From Acidobacteriaceae bacterium (GTDB lineage: Bacteria; Acidobacteriota; Terriglobia; Terriglobales; Acidobacteriaceae), in NCBI GenBank assembly GCA_025352065.1, contig JANXUC010000171.1, positions 1-51,120 of the forward strand: 51,120 bases of DNA, written 5' to 3'. The translations under genes were made by a program, and so were the position numbers. The notes beneath the pieces are model-generated. The model worked only from the letters and a program-made list of their open reading frames with translations. It did not search any database and was not told the origin of the DNA. Numbering within the stretch: position 1 is the first letter of the stretch; every line of letters begins with the position of its first letter. This document shows, one piece after another, positions 14,890 to 23,765 of this stretch.

Positions 14890-16026
14890 TTACTCCGTTA
14901 CCACTGCTTTCGCCAAGTTTCTCGGGCTGTCTACGTTTGCGCCATTGAGGACTGCGAAGTGGTAGGAGAAGAGCTGCAACGGGACTACTTCCAGCATGGG
15001 TAGCAGGAGCTCGACGGCGGCTGGCACTGAGATTACATGTTCTGTGATCGCTGCGACTTCGCTGTCTCCTTCCGATGCGATGACGACAGGCTGGCCGCCA
15101 CGGCTCTTAACGTATTCCAGAACAATAAGAGTTTTTCGGTGGCGAAGGACGGAATCCGGGTCAGCCGGATCATGAGTCGCGAGCATTACGACCGGCAAAT
15201 TCTCGTCCACCAGCGCGCTGGGGCCGTGGCGCATCTCGCCTGTGGGCAGGCCCTCGGCGTGGACGTAGGAGACTTCTTTTAATTTGAGTGCACCTTCGCG
15301 AGCGATGGCGTAGTGAACGCCGCGGCCTAGAAACATGAACGCCTTGGCATTCTTGTGCAGCTTGGCGATGGCGAGCGTCTGCGCTTCCCAGGTGGCAAGC
15401 GAGTTGTCGATGAGGGCGGGGATTTTGGCAAGGCGGTCGAGGTGTACGCGGGTGACTTCAGACGTCATTCGACCGCGTTTCCGAGCTAAGAACAGAGCGA
15501 AAAGATAGAGTACCGTGAGCTGCGTGGTGAAGCTTTTGGTTGCGGGAACGGCTTTCTCGACACCGGCGTGGGTATGCAGTGCGGCGCTGGCTTCGCGGAC
15601 GATGGTGGAAACTGCGACGTTGGAAATCGCGATGGTTTTGGCGCCACGATTGGCGGCTTCGCGCTGGGCGGCGATGGTGTCAGCGGTCTCGCCGGATTGC
15701 GTGATTACAAGAACGATGGGGTCTGCGCCGGCGTGCGTGGAACGGTAGCAGTATTCGCTGGCGTATTCGACATCGACGGCGACCCCGGCCAGGTCTTCCA
15801 TCAGGATTTCGCCGACCAATCCCGCATGGCGACTGGAGCCGCTGGCCGCGATAATGATTTTCTTGAAGGCGAACAGCGCGTTTTCAATGGGCTGGAGCAT
15901 GTCGGGGAAAAGCGTGTCTCCCGCGACGTTGCGGCGAACGGTCTCCAGCATGACGCTGGGCTGCTCGTAGATTTCGCGCAGCATGGCGTGGGGGAAGACG
16001 CGGGATGGCTTGGCAGGTTCAGTCAT
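14890..16026 (-). CDS. SIS-domain sugar-phosphate isomerase/deaminase, GlmS C-terminal type
   Basis: A 378-aa protein that is the isomerase half of GlmS without the glutaminase domain. It has two SIS domains: the first with SGSSRHAGL and ITQSGETADT, the second with FLGRGVHYAIAREGALKLKE. The GlmS signature EMRHGPSALV and a C-terminus NVDSPRNLAKAVVTE are present. Lacking the N-terminal cysteine amidotransferase it cannot use glutamine directly; standalone proteins of this kind include NagB-II/AgaS-type aminosugar-phosphate deaminases. The ATG at 16026 starts where GlmS homology begins (AMLREIYEQP); upstream codons to 16209 look unrelated. It could act in cell-wall aminosugar recycling. Confidence 0.88.
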   Translation of the reverse strand: MTEPAKPSRVFPHAMLREIYEQPSVMLETVRRNVAGDTLFPDMLQPIENALFAFKKIIIAASGSSRHAGLVGEILMEDLAGVAVDVEYASEYCYRSTHAGADPIVLVITQSGETADTIAAQREAANRGAKTIAISNVAVSTIVREASAALHTHAGVEKAVPATKSFTTQLTVLYLFALFLARKRGRMTSEVTRVHLDRLAKIPALIDNSLATWEAQTLAIAKLHKNAKAFMFLGRGVHYAIAREGALKLKEVSYVHAEGLPTGEMRHGPSALVDENLPVVMLATHDPADPDSVLRHRKTLIVLEYVKSRGGQPVVIASEGDSEVAAITEHVISVPAAVELLLPMLEVVPLQLFSYHFAVLNGANVDSPRNLAKAVVTE

Positions 16027-16244
16027 GAGAAGTGGGCGGCCTCCGCTCCGAGTGTACGTGGGAGGCATGCAACACGCAATGGCTTTAGTGAAACGATTCA
16101 ATAGATCTCTGAGTTCCCTTGATTTTTCTATTGTTGGATATAGTTTCGTGTCCACCTGCGTCTGGCCGGTGTCTTTATTTGTTAAGGAACAAGCTCTCAC
16201 TTTTCTCAAAGCAACTCGCGTGTGCTTTCGGCTATCTTAAGGAT

Positions 16245-17870
16245 ATGCGCCTGCCTTCTTCGCCGCGTCGTTCCCTCAAGCTCTACATAGCCGTACTAGT
16301 GTGTACGTGCATCTTCTGCATAGGGCGCCCGCTTTTTGCACAAGGCGGATTCCCTTTGCAAGGCACGGTCACAAATTCGGTCACCGGCGAGGCGATTCGT
16401 CGGGCGAGCGTGCAGGCTTTAGGACCAAGGCCCCGGGCAGCGCTTACGGATGACGAAGGGCATTTTCGCTTGGAAGGCTTACCCGAAGGCGAAGTTCCGA
16501 TTGCGGTTACGAAGCCCGGATATTTGCCGGAGCAGGCGGCCAACCCGTCAGAAAGGGCTCCGACGGTTGCCCGGATCGGTTCGGATGCGCCGCCAATTGA
16601 CTTTAAACTGGTGCCACAGAGCGTGATTTTCGGAAAGACTACGTCGGCGGAAGGCGAGCCGCTGGATAACATTCCGGTGATGGTGATCAGGGTCTTGGTC
16701 GCAAGTGGGAGAAGGGTCTTTGGAGAGATCAGTACCGTGAATACGAACGACGACGGTGAATTCCGCGTCGCGAATCTGGCGGCCGGGACTTACTATGTCG
16801 GCGCTGGGCCGAGTGCGCGCTTGTTCCCGGGCACGAAGGGAGTGGCGAATCCGCGTGAAGCAACCTATCCACAAACGTTTCATCCGAACGCTTTTTCGAT
16901 GGAAGCCGGTGGATTGGTAACCGCCCAGGCTGGACAGGAGACCGAAGTGAGCATTGAGTTGAAGGCTGAGCCGGTGTTCCGAGTGAGCGGCGTAGCGACT
17001 GGATTTCCGAAGGGTAGCGTGGGCGAGTTGCAGTTTTCCCGCGTTCCGAAGGATGGTTTTGATGTGAATGTGCCCGTTGATTCGGAGACTGCCAAGTTTG
17101 AGGGGAAGATTCGGGCGGGTACGTACCACGTGCGAGGAGTTGGCGGTCGCGGCAGTTGGGGAGCAGTGGGGGATGCGCCTTTGGTCGTGACCTCGGACGC
17201 CAAGGGACTTCGTATTCCGTTGGTGAGGCTACCGTCGATTTCTGCAACAGCAAGGTTGGAATCGGCACAGGCGAACTCGAGCGGGGGGAGCATTGCGGGC
17301 CGGATGCTGAGCTACCCAAACGTTGGGATCAGCCTGACCTCGCGGCATAACATGAGTGGCCAACCGGACTATGAAGCGACAGTTTTGCCAAGCAAGCCGG
17401 TTGCGATCGCCGACGTAGAACCGGAGACCTACCGCATAGCCATCACCGCAGGAGATGGACAATGGGTGCAAGCGGCGCAGAGCGGCGGGGTGGACTTGCT
17501 GACTTCCGATTTGACGATTGCTCCGGGTGCGCATCCTCCGCCGATTGAGATTGTGTTACGCGACGACGTGGCCAACCTGACGGGCAGCGTAACGTTGATG
17601 GATGGCGCTAAGGAGGCCGCCGTTTTGTTGCTGCCTCCAGCGGATTCGCGCCGCGAGGTGAAGACGACGGCTCTATCTCCGCAGGGCACGTTTGAGTTTA
17701 CGGGTGTCGCGCCAGGGACCTATAGCGTTGTTGCTTTGGAGCGGACGGCGGGGATCGAATATACCAAGCGCGAGGCATTGGAAGGCTATATGAGCAAGGC
17801 GGTTGAAACGACTTTAGCTCCGAGCGGGGCTGGCACAGTGCAACTCGAACTGGCACGAGTGGAGCGATGA
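16245..17870 (+). CDS. Secreted carboxypeptidase-regulatory-like domain protein
   Basis: A 541-aa protein with an N-terminal signal peptide (basic start, hydrophobic LYIAVLVCTCIFCI, then LFAQGG). It holds repeated carboxypeptidase-regulatory/Ig-like folds, visible as recurring patterns such as GTVTNSVTGEAIRRASV with LTDDEGHFRLEGLPEGE, then NDDGEFRVANLAAGTYYVGAG, and FEFTGVAPGTYSVVALE near the end. Such proteins are abundant in Acidobacteriota; their role is unproven and no catalytic site is visible. The ATG at 16245 is chosen because the signal peptide starts there; TAAGGAT lies immediately before it. The stop overlaps the start of the next gene as ATGA, so the two are probably co-translated. 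Confidence 0.85.
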   Translation: MRLPSSPRRSLKLYIAVLVCTCIFCIGRPLFAQGGFPLQGTVTNSVTGEAIRRASVQALGPRPRAALTDDEGHFRLEGLPEGEVPIAVTKPGYLPEQAANPSERAPTVARIGSDAPPIDFKLVPQSVIFGKTTSAEGEPLDNIPVMVIRVLVASGRRVFGEISTVNTNDDGEFRVANLAAGTYYVGAGPSARLFPGTKGVANPREATYPQTFHPNAFSMEAGGLVTAQAGQETEVSIELKAEPVFRVSGVATGFPKGSVGELQFSRVPKDGFDVNVPVDSETAKFEGKIRAGTYHVRGVGGRGSWGAVGDAPLVVTSDAKGLRIPLVRLPSISATARLESAQANSSGGSIAGRMLSYPNVGISLTSRHNMSGQPDYEATVLPSKPVAIADVEPETYRIAITAGDGQWVQAAQSGGVDLLTSDLTIAPGAHPPPIEIVLRDDVANLTGSVTLMDGAKEAAVLLLPPADSRREVKTTALSPQGTFEFTGVAPGTYSVVALERTAGIEYTKREALEGYMSKAVETTLAPSGAGTVQLELARVER

Positions 17871-19597
17871 GTGCGAGTTCCCTCGCTGTGAAACTTCGCC
17901 CTCAGGAGTTGAAGCCCGTGTGTTTTCTTAAATCTGACGGCACGGCTGAAGCCGTGCCCTGCCCGATTCTGCTGGCTCCGGAGAGAGCGGCTAGCAGGAA
18001 TGCTCGCCCTACACGGTCGCTTCTTCTTGCTTTGGGACTTTTTCTTGTTACTTCCATTTCTGCATTCGCGCAGGGCCACGCCGTCGCAACTTCTGTTGCA
18101 GGCGGCTACAAGATCGCGGGCACCGTTGTCGGCGGCGCAGACGGGCAGCCTCTCTCCGGTGCGGAGGTTTCGATTTTCCCGGCTGGAACGAATCGGGTGT
18201 TGCAGACTTTCGTCACCGATTCCGATGGTCGTTTTTTGTTTGGAAATGTGAAAGCTGGAAAATATTTACTGACGGCAGCCAAGGGAGGATATCCGCAACA
18301 GTCCTATCAAGGACATGGGCAGTACTCGACAGCGGTTGTCGTGGGTGCCGGACTAGTTTCCGAAGGCTTGCTGTTTCGCATGCATTTGGGGGCATCCATC
18401 ACGGGCACGCTGCTAGATGACCAGAACGAACCGATTCGAGATGCCGAAGTCCGATTGTTTCGAAGCGAGCAGGAGACGGGGGTTCCACTCAATACTCTCG
18501 TTGACCAGACTTCCCCCGATGATCGAGGTCGCTATCGTTTCAGCCGACTGGCACCGGGAAAATATTTTGTGGTGGTGTCGGCGAAGCCTTGGTACGCCAA
18601 GGCTGGGAATAGCCTGACGAACCGGACGAGTTCGCAGTCTCCCTTGGATATGGCGTATCCGGCGACCTACTATGGCGGGGCTACCGAAGCGAGTGCGGCT
18701 ACACCAATTGTCCTGAAGGATGGGGACCGCGTTGCAGCCGACATCGCGTTGTTCCCGGTACCGGGGATTCGGCTGCGTGTCCGGACCCATGAAGAAGTCG
18801 GTACGAATGTCCATCTTTACCAGCCGGTATTTTCGACGATGATCAATCCTCCGACCGAGGCGATTCAAGGGAAGCGGGTGGTTGATATTCACGGGTTGGC
18901 TCCCGGACATTTCCTGATCGACTTCCAGACAGGAGATGGACTCAGTCATAGCCAATCGCTGGACCTGGCCGGAGACAGTGATGTGGATGCCACCACCCCT
19001 GCGCAATCGCAAATTCGCGGGGTTGTGACGCCGCACGGGTTGGATCGTGTTCCGGGCGGCACGCTAGTGCGGCTAACCAACCTACAGTCCGGCCTGCAGT
19101 TTGATGCTCGACCTTCGGTGAAGAATGAGTTCCACTTTGAGGCCAACATAGCGCCAGGGCAGTATTCGATCTCCGTCGTTGGGCCTCCGCGAGCGGTGAT
19201 CGGAACGGTCTCCGCAACTGGCGCCGTTGTTACGGGACACGCATTGGAGATTCGTGGAACTGGCCCCGTGAATCTGGCTGTGACACTTGAACGTTCGGTG
19301 CAGATCAACGGCATCGCGCAGCGGAACGGCAAACCTGTTTCTGGCGCGATGATGGTGCTGGTGCCGAACGATCCCGGGCACAACCTGGCGCTATTTCGGC
19401 GCGATCAGAGTGACAGCGATGGAACGTTCTCTCTCTTCAATGTGCTGCCTGGGGCTTACACGCTGCTGGCGCTGGAGAACGCGTGGGATTTGGAATGGGC
19501 CAATCCGGCTGCATTGGGGCAGTACCTGAAAGCGGGCAAAGTGGTGAACATTCGGGCGGATGGCCAAGCGGAGAGAGTTACGGTGGAAGCCCAGTAG
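17867..19597 (+). CDS. Secreted carboxypeptidase-regulatory-like domain protein with repeat-derived N-terminus
   Basis: A 576-aa paralogue-like neighbour of the previous gene. Regulatory-domain patterns recur: GTVVGGADGQPLSGAEV, TDSDGRFLFGNVKAGKYLL, DRGRYRFSRLAPGKYFVVV, DGTFSLFNVLPGAYTLLALE. The unusual part is the N-terminus: residues about 12-48 are encoded by a composite palindromic repeat (17901-18014), and the signal-peptide-like stretch (TRSLLLALGLFL, then AFA-QG) begins only near residue 50. The start at 17867 overlaps the upstream stop (ATGA). Either the repeat inserted in frame and the long leader still works, or translation starts further in; no in-frame ATG lies between the repeat and the hydrophobic stretch. 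Confidence 0.8.
   Translation: MSASSLAVKLRPQELKPVCFLKSDGTAEAVPCPILLAPERAASRNARPTRSLLLALGLFLVTSISAFAQGHAVATSVAGGYKIAGTVVGGADGQPLSGAEVSIFPAGTNRVLQTFVTDSDGRFLFGNVKAGKYLLTAAKGGYPQQSYQGHGQYSTAVVVGAGLVSEGLLFRMHLGASITGTLLDDQNEPIRDAEVRLFRSEQETGVPLNTLVDQTSPDDRGRYRFSRLAPGKYFVVVSAKPWYAKAGNSLTNRTSSQSPLDMAYPATYYGGATEASAATPIVLKDGDRVAADIALFPVPGIRLRVRTHEEVGTNVHLYQPVFSTMINPPTEAIQGKRVVDIHGLAPGHFLIDFQTGDGLSHSQSLDLAGDSDVDATTPAQSQIRGVVTPHGLDRVPGGTLVRLTNLQSGLQFDARPSVKNEFHFEANIAPGQYSISVVGPPRAVIGTVSATGAVVTGHALEIRGTGPVNLAVTLERSVQINGIAQRNGKPVSGAMMVLVPNDPGHNLALFRRDQSDSDGTFSLFNVLPGAYTLLALENAWDLEWANPAALGQYLKAGKVVNIRADGQAERVTVEAQ
17901..18014 (+). repeat. Composite palindromic repeat inside a coding region
   Basis: Three parts lie in a row: a degraded first hairpin (CTCAGGAGTTGAAGCCCG), a perfect second hairpin GGCACGGCT-GA-AGCCGTGCC (17939-17958), the same order as at 4342-4404, and then a copy of the GGAATGCTCGCCCTACAC repeat (17989-18014). 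The frame of the secreted protein reads through all of it without a stop. Confidence 0.75.
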
Positions 19598-19685
19598 GGT
19601 TTCCTGTACGCGAAAAGAGTTCCCGCGCGACGTTTGAGGCTCGAAGTTTCTTGCACCTTCCGCGGGTGTTTGGAATCTTAGAAAG

Positions 19686-20975
19686 GTGGCAAAACAAACA
19701 AATCCCGGGAATGTTCCCCGCGTGGTGATCGTGGGAGGCGGGTTTGGCGGGTTGTATGCTGCTCGCGAAATGCGCAATGCACGCGTTGCGATCACTCTGA
19801 TCGACCGCAAGAATCACCATACTTTCCAGCCACTTCTTTACCAGGTTGCAACGGCTGGCTTGTCCCCCGGAGAAATTGCGGCGCCTATCCGCTGGATTCT
19901 CCGCTACCAGGATAATGCGGAAGTGTTGTTGGGTGAAGTTGCTGGATTTGATTTGGAACGTAAGGTTGTGAAGCTCACGGACGATGAGATTGGGTACGAC
20001 TACTTGATTGTCGCTGCGGGAGTTCGGCATGCGTACTTCGGGCATCCGGAATGGGAAGCTATTGCGCCCGGACTGAAGACGATTGAAGATTCTCTGGAAA
20101 TTCGGCGCAGGATATTTCTGGCCTTCGAGTTGGCAGAGCGGGACGCCGCACGGAGTGGAGGCGGACAGGATTTGAATTTTGTTGTTGTCGGCGGCGGTCC
20201 GACCGGCGTGGAATTGGCCGGGACTTTGGCCGAGATTGCGCGGCATGTTTTGGCCAACGAATTCCATACGATTGACCCGAAGCGAACGCGGATACTGTTG
20301 GTGGAAGGCGGGCCGCGAATCTTGGCGAGCTATTCGGAAAAACTTTCGCGGAGTGCGGAGCGGCAGTTGGTGAAGCTTGGGGTTGAAGTGCGAACGTCCA
20401 CCGTTGTGACTGGGCTGGAACCGGGGATTGTACGTTTTGGTGACACTACGATACCAGCCGCAGTGACCCTGTGGGCGGCTGGAGTAGCCGCTTCTCCGCT
20501 GGGCCAGTTGCTAGGGGCTGCGACTGACCGCACTGGGCGAGTACAGGTGAAGCCTGACCTTTCGCTTCCGGAACATCGCGAGGTTTTTGTGATTGGCGAT
20601 TTGGCAACGCTGGCGGATGCCAATGGCGCGCCTCTGCCGGGAGTGGCTCCGGTCGCCATCCAACAGGGCGGGGCGGCAGCCAAGAATGTGCTCCAGTTGA
20701 TAGCTGGTCAGCCGACGACTCCCTTCCAATATCACGACAAGGGCAGCATGGCGACAATTGGCCGAGTGTCTGCGATTGCACAAATTGGAAAGCTGGAGCT
20801 ATCCGGCTTTCCTGCGTGGCTGGCTTGGCTGTTTGTGCACATTTTCTTCTTGATTGGATTCCGGAACAGGTTGATGGTGATGATTCAGTGGGCGTGGTCG
20901 TATGTGACGTTTGAGCGAGGGGCGCGTTTGATTACCGGAGACACGGAACTTGCCAGTTGGCGCAAACCCAAATAA
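19686..20975 (+). CDS. ndh: Type II NADH dehydrogenase (NDH-2)
   Basis: A 429-aa single-subunit NADH:quinone oxidoreductase that feeds electrons to quinone without pumping protons. Two dinucleotide folds are clear: the FAD site VVIVGGGFGGLYAAREM near the N-terminus, with HHTFQPLLYQVATAGLSPGEIAAP, and the NADH site FVVVGGGPTGVELAGTLAE near residue 160. VIGDLA and PGVAPVAIQQG follow, and a C-terminal hydrophobic stretch (WLFVHIFFLIGFRNR) is the membrane-attachment region. It starts at a GTG at 19686; the upstream ribosome site is weak. It stands alone between the secreted-protein pair and the TPR gene. Confidence 0.93.
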   Translation: MAKQTNPGNVPRVVIVGGGFGGLYAAREMRNARVAITLIDRKNHHTFQPLLYQVATAGLSPGEIAAPIRWILRYQDNAEVLLGEVAGFDLERKVVKLTDDEIGYDYLIVAAGVRHAYFGHPEWEAIAPGLKTIEDSLEIRRRIFLAFELAERDAARSGGGQDLNFVVVGGGPTGVELAGTLAEIARHVLANEFHTIDPKRTRILLVEGGPRILASYSEKLSRSAERQLVKLGVEVRTSTVVTGLEPGIVRFGDTTIPAAVTLWAAGVAASPLGQLLGAATDRTGRVQVKPDLSLPEHREVFVIGDLATLADANGAPLPGVAPVAIQQGGAAAKNVLQLIAGQPTTPFQYHDKGSMATIGRVSAIAQIGKLELSGFPAWLAWLFVHIFFLIGFRNRLMVMIQWAWSYVTFERGARLITGDTELASWRKPK

Positions 20976-21024
20976 CCTTCGCTCTTCGAAGTTTCCCTCC
21001 GTTTGAAGAGCCGGGTCAAAAGCC

Positions 21025-21050
21025 GACGAGCAGGAATGCTCGTCCTACAC
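21025..21050 (+). repeat. Palindromic repeat, copy 4
   Basis: GACGAGCAGGAATGCTCGTC plus CTACAC, nearly identical to the copies at 6549 and 17989 and in the same orientation. It lies immediately upstream of the TPR gene promoter region. Confidence 0.8.
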
Positions 21051-21073
21051 AGGTTCGTGGTGACAATCCTCGC

Positions 21074-21079
21074 TATAAT
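21074..21079 (+). promoter_or_regulatory. -10 box TATAAT of the TPR/nfeD operon
   Basis: A perfect TATAAT ends 10 bases before the GTG start of the TPR gene. No good -35 box is found at 16-18 bp, where the palindromic repeat ends. The 5' leader would be only a few bases. Confidence 0.45.
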
Positions 21080-21089
21080 CTAAGGTGAC

Positions 21090-22346
21090 GTGAAATTCTT
21101 GCGCAATGTTTTCGTGCTGTGGCTGTGGAGTTCGGCCGCCGCTTTCTCGCAGAGTGCCCCTACTTTTTCGCAGGACGATCCTGCGGCAACTCCCAAGACG
21201 ATCCTTATCGCTCGTTTTGAGAATTTATCCAACGCGCCTGGAATTGAGTGGATAGGGGAATCGTTTCCTGAGGTGATGGGGCAACGCCTTGGGTCGAATT
21301 CCTGGCAGTTACTGAGACGCGGCGAACGCTTGAATGCCTTTGATCGAGCAGGTATTCCTCCGGGGCGACATCCGTCGCGGGCTACGATTTTTCGCGTGGC
21401 GGAACAGCTTGACGTGGATTTTGTAGTGCTCGGAAGCTACAACTTCGATGGACATACGTTCATCGCGACCTGCCAGTGGCTGGATGTAAAGCGCGCGCAC
21501 CTGTCGAAAGAAATGAAGGAATCCGGACCGCTGCCGCAGCTCATCGATTTGCAAACTGCGCTGGCGTGGGATCTTCTTCGCCTGAATAACCCGGCACTGA
21601 TTTCGAGTCGTGATACCTTCGTGAGCGCGGCTCCTCCGATACGACTGGATGCGCTGGAGAACTACACGCGCGGTGTTTTGGCCTTGTCTTCCGCAGACAA
21701 GATTAAGTATTTCCGTGAGGCGGTTAGGATCAATCCTTCTTATACAGAGGCGCTGCTCGGTCTGGGACGAGCCGATTTCGAAGCTAAGCAGTATGAGCCA
21801 GCTGCGGCAGCATTGGCGAAGGTTTCGCCAACGCAGGCTGTGGGAGGTCAGGCGCAGTTCTTGCTGGGACTATGCGAGTTTTATCTCGGAAAATTCGAGA
21901 AAGCCGAGGCGGCATTTAGCGAACTCACGGCGAGGGTTCCGTTGCCCGAGGTCTACAACAATTTGGGAGTTGCGCAAGCTCGGCGTGGTCGGCCTGCTGC
22001 TGGGGATCAATTCCAGCGGGCGAATGACACCGATCCGGGCGATTCGGATTACAGCTTTAATCTGGCGGTGGCGCTGTACCGCAAAGGGGACTCGGCGGGC
22101 GCAACGCGGGCTGTGCGCGAGACACTCGCCGCCAATCCGGGCGATGCGGAGGCCCGCAGTCTTATGGAGTCTCTGGTGGCGGCAAGCGATCCGAAGTTTG
22201 CCGTTACGGCTACGCCTCCTAAAATGCCGCTGGAACGGATTAAGCGCAACTACGACGAAGATGCGTTCCGCCAGATTGCCGCACAACTCCAACGAACGCT
22301 TGCAGCCAAACTTGCGGAGAAAGCGCAGCGGCTGCCCAAACCATGA
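21090..22346 (+). CDS. Secreted TPR-repeat protein
   Basis: A 418-aa protein with a signal peptide (KFLRNVFVLWLWSSAAAFSQ). An N-terminal domain of about 130 residues (ILIARFENLSNAPGIEWIGESFPEVM, which resembles the FlgO/curli-type TolB-like domain seen in many TPR proteins) is followed by tetratricopeptide repeats from about residue 195 (FREAVRINPSYTEALLGLGRADFE, then AEAAFSELTARVPLPEVYNNLGVAQARRG). The last part is charged. The start is a GTG at 21090. The stop overlaps the NfeD start as ATGA, tying it to the NfeD/slipin pair; it probably scaffolds envelope proteins, but the partner is unknown. Confidence 0.85.
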   Translation: MKFLRNVFVLWLWSSAAAFSQSAPTFSQDDPAATPKTILIARFENLSNAPGIEWIGESFPEVMGQRLGSNSWQLLRRGERLNAFDRAGIPPGRHPSRATIFRVAEQLDVDFVVLGSYNFDGHTFIATCQWLDVKRAHLSKEMKESGPLPQLIDLQTALAWDLLRLNNPALISSRDTFVSAAPPIRLDALENYTRGVLALSSADKIKYFREAVRINPSYTEALLGLGRADFEAKQYEPAAAALAKVSPTQAVGGQAQFLLGLCEFYLGKFEKAEAAFSELTARVPLPEVYNNLGVAQARRGRPAAGDQFQRANDTDPGDSDYSFNLAVALYRKGDSAGATRAVRETLAANPGDAEARSLMESLVAASDPKFAVTATPPKMPLERIKRNYDEDAFRQIAAQLQRTLAAKLAEKAQRLPKP

Positions 22347-23662
22347 ATGCTTTGTTCGATAAGTTTCGACCTTTGCGATCTCGGCGTTTAAGAATCCTGT
22401 TCTGTCTGGCCGCGGGCCTTTCTTTTGCCGCGCCAACCTCCGCAGAAGTCTTAAAGATCGTTATTAACGATACGATCCATCCCATTACAGATGAATACAT
22501 TGGACGCGGGATCAAGCAGGCACAGCAGGATGGCGCGAAGGCGCTGTTGATCGAAATCAATACGCCGGGCGGGATGCTGGATTCCACGCGAAGCATTGTC
22601 GAAAAGCTGGTGGCCTCGCCGGTGCCGGTGATCGTTTACGTGACGCCTAGCGGAAGTCGAGCTGGTTCCGCGGGGATGTTCATTCTGGAAGCTGGAGACG
22701 TAGCGGCGATGGCTCCGGGAACGAATGCTGGAGCAGCGCATCCGGTCGGCGCAAGCGGCGAGAAGCTGAACGATGTGATGAACACGAAAGTGGAGAACGA
22801 TACCGCCGCTCTGATGCGTTCAATAGCCTTGAAGCGCGGACGCAACGTGGATTTGGCTGAAAGCACGGTCCGGGAATCGAAATCGTTTACCGAGCAGGAA
22901 GCGCTGTCCAAGAATCTAGTCGATTATGTGGCTTCCAGCGAGCAGGACCTGTTCCAGCAAATGCGCGGTAAGAAAATCAAGCGTTTCGATGGCACGACGT
23001 TCACTCTGGACTTGGTAGGAGAGCCAGTCCGGCAGCTGGACATGACGCTGAAATTGCGGCTTCTGGCTCTGCTGATGAATCCGAATATTTCGTTTGCGCT
23101 GCTCGGGATTGGGATATTTGCCATCTACGCGGAGATCAACAATCCGGGAACCGTGTTGCCGGGGACGGTTGGATTGATTTGCATTGTTCTCGCCGGGTTC
23201 GCTCTAAATCTGCTGCCCATCAGTTACGCGGCTGTCGCATTGATCCTTACGGCGTTTGTGCTTTTTGCTTTGGAGGCGAAGATCGCATCGCATGGGGTGC
23301 TAGGAATTGGCGGCGTGGTTGCGCTGACGCTAGGCGGGCTATTTCTGGTGGACGGCCCGATTCCGGAAATGCGGGTACATCTTTCGACGGCGCTGGCGAT
23401 CAGTCTTCCACTGGGGGCGATTACGGTCTTTCTGATGACGATTGCGTTGAAGGCTCGCGCCGGTAAACACATTAGCGGCGCGGAAGGCTTGGTCGGCGAA
23501 ATCGGGACCGCGCAGAGTGCGCTGACTCCGGGCGGCAAAGTGTTTGTACATGGCGAAATCTGGGATGCGATCGCATCGTCGAATGTGCTGGAAGGCTCGC
23601 CAGTCGCAGTCAAGAGGGTCAACGGTCTGCGGTTGGAAGTGGACGGCGTCAAGGAAGCTTAG
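22343..23662 (+). CDS. nfeD: Full-length NfeD: ClpP-class membrane serine protease
   Basis: A 439-aa long-type NfeD. After a signal peptide comes a ClpP/SppA-like protease domain (GGMLDSTRSIVEKL, then the nucleophile region GSRAGSAGMFIL; a lysine in SIALKRGRNVD is a candidate for the Ser-Lys dyad). Four or so membrane segments follow in residues about 235-375 and a small C-terminal OB-like domain (GLVGEIGTAQSALTPGGKVFVHGEIWDA). Long NfeD proteases are known to pair with slipin, and slipin follows about 100 bp downstream here. In archaea such a protease cuts the C-terminus of its stomatin partner; the same function is inferred here. The start is an ATGA overlap with the TPR gene. Confidence 0.92.
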   Translation: MNALFDKFRPLRSRRLRILFCLAAGLSFAAPTSAEVLKIVINDTIHPITDEYIGRGIKQAQQDGAKALLIEINTPGGMLDSTRSIVEKLVASPVPVIVYVTPSGSRAGSAGMFILEAGDVAAMAPGTNAGAAHPVGASGEKLNDVMNTKVENDTAALMRSIALKRGRNVDLAESTVRESKSFTEQEALSKNLVDYVASSEQDLFQQMRGKKIKRFDGTTFTLDLVGEPVRQLDMTLKLRLLALLMNPNISFALLGIGIFAIYAEINNPGTVLPGTVGLICIVLAGFALNLLPISYAAVALILTAFVLFALEAKIASHGVLGIGGVVALTLGGLFLVDGPIPEMRVHLSTALAISLPLGAITVFLMTIALKARAGKHISGAEGLVGEIGTAQSALTPGGKVFVHGEIWDAIASSNVLEGSPVAVKRVNGLRLEVDGVKEA

Positions 23663-23679
23663 ACCCGTGAACCACGCTC

Positions 23680-23698
23680 GGCACGACTCCGTGCCTTT
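23680..23698 (+). terminator. Hairpin between nfeD and slipin
   Basis: GGCACG-ACTC-CGTGCC followed by TTTC. The stem resembles the arm of the second repeat hairpin (17939-17958). Weak T run, so it may be a repeat remnant rather than a full terminator. Confidence 0.4.
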
Positions 23699-23765
23699 CA
23701 TCACGCAAGAGAATCCCTAAAGTACTGTAGAATCCACTCGATAGCAGTTTGCAGCAGGAGGCATC

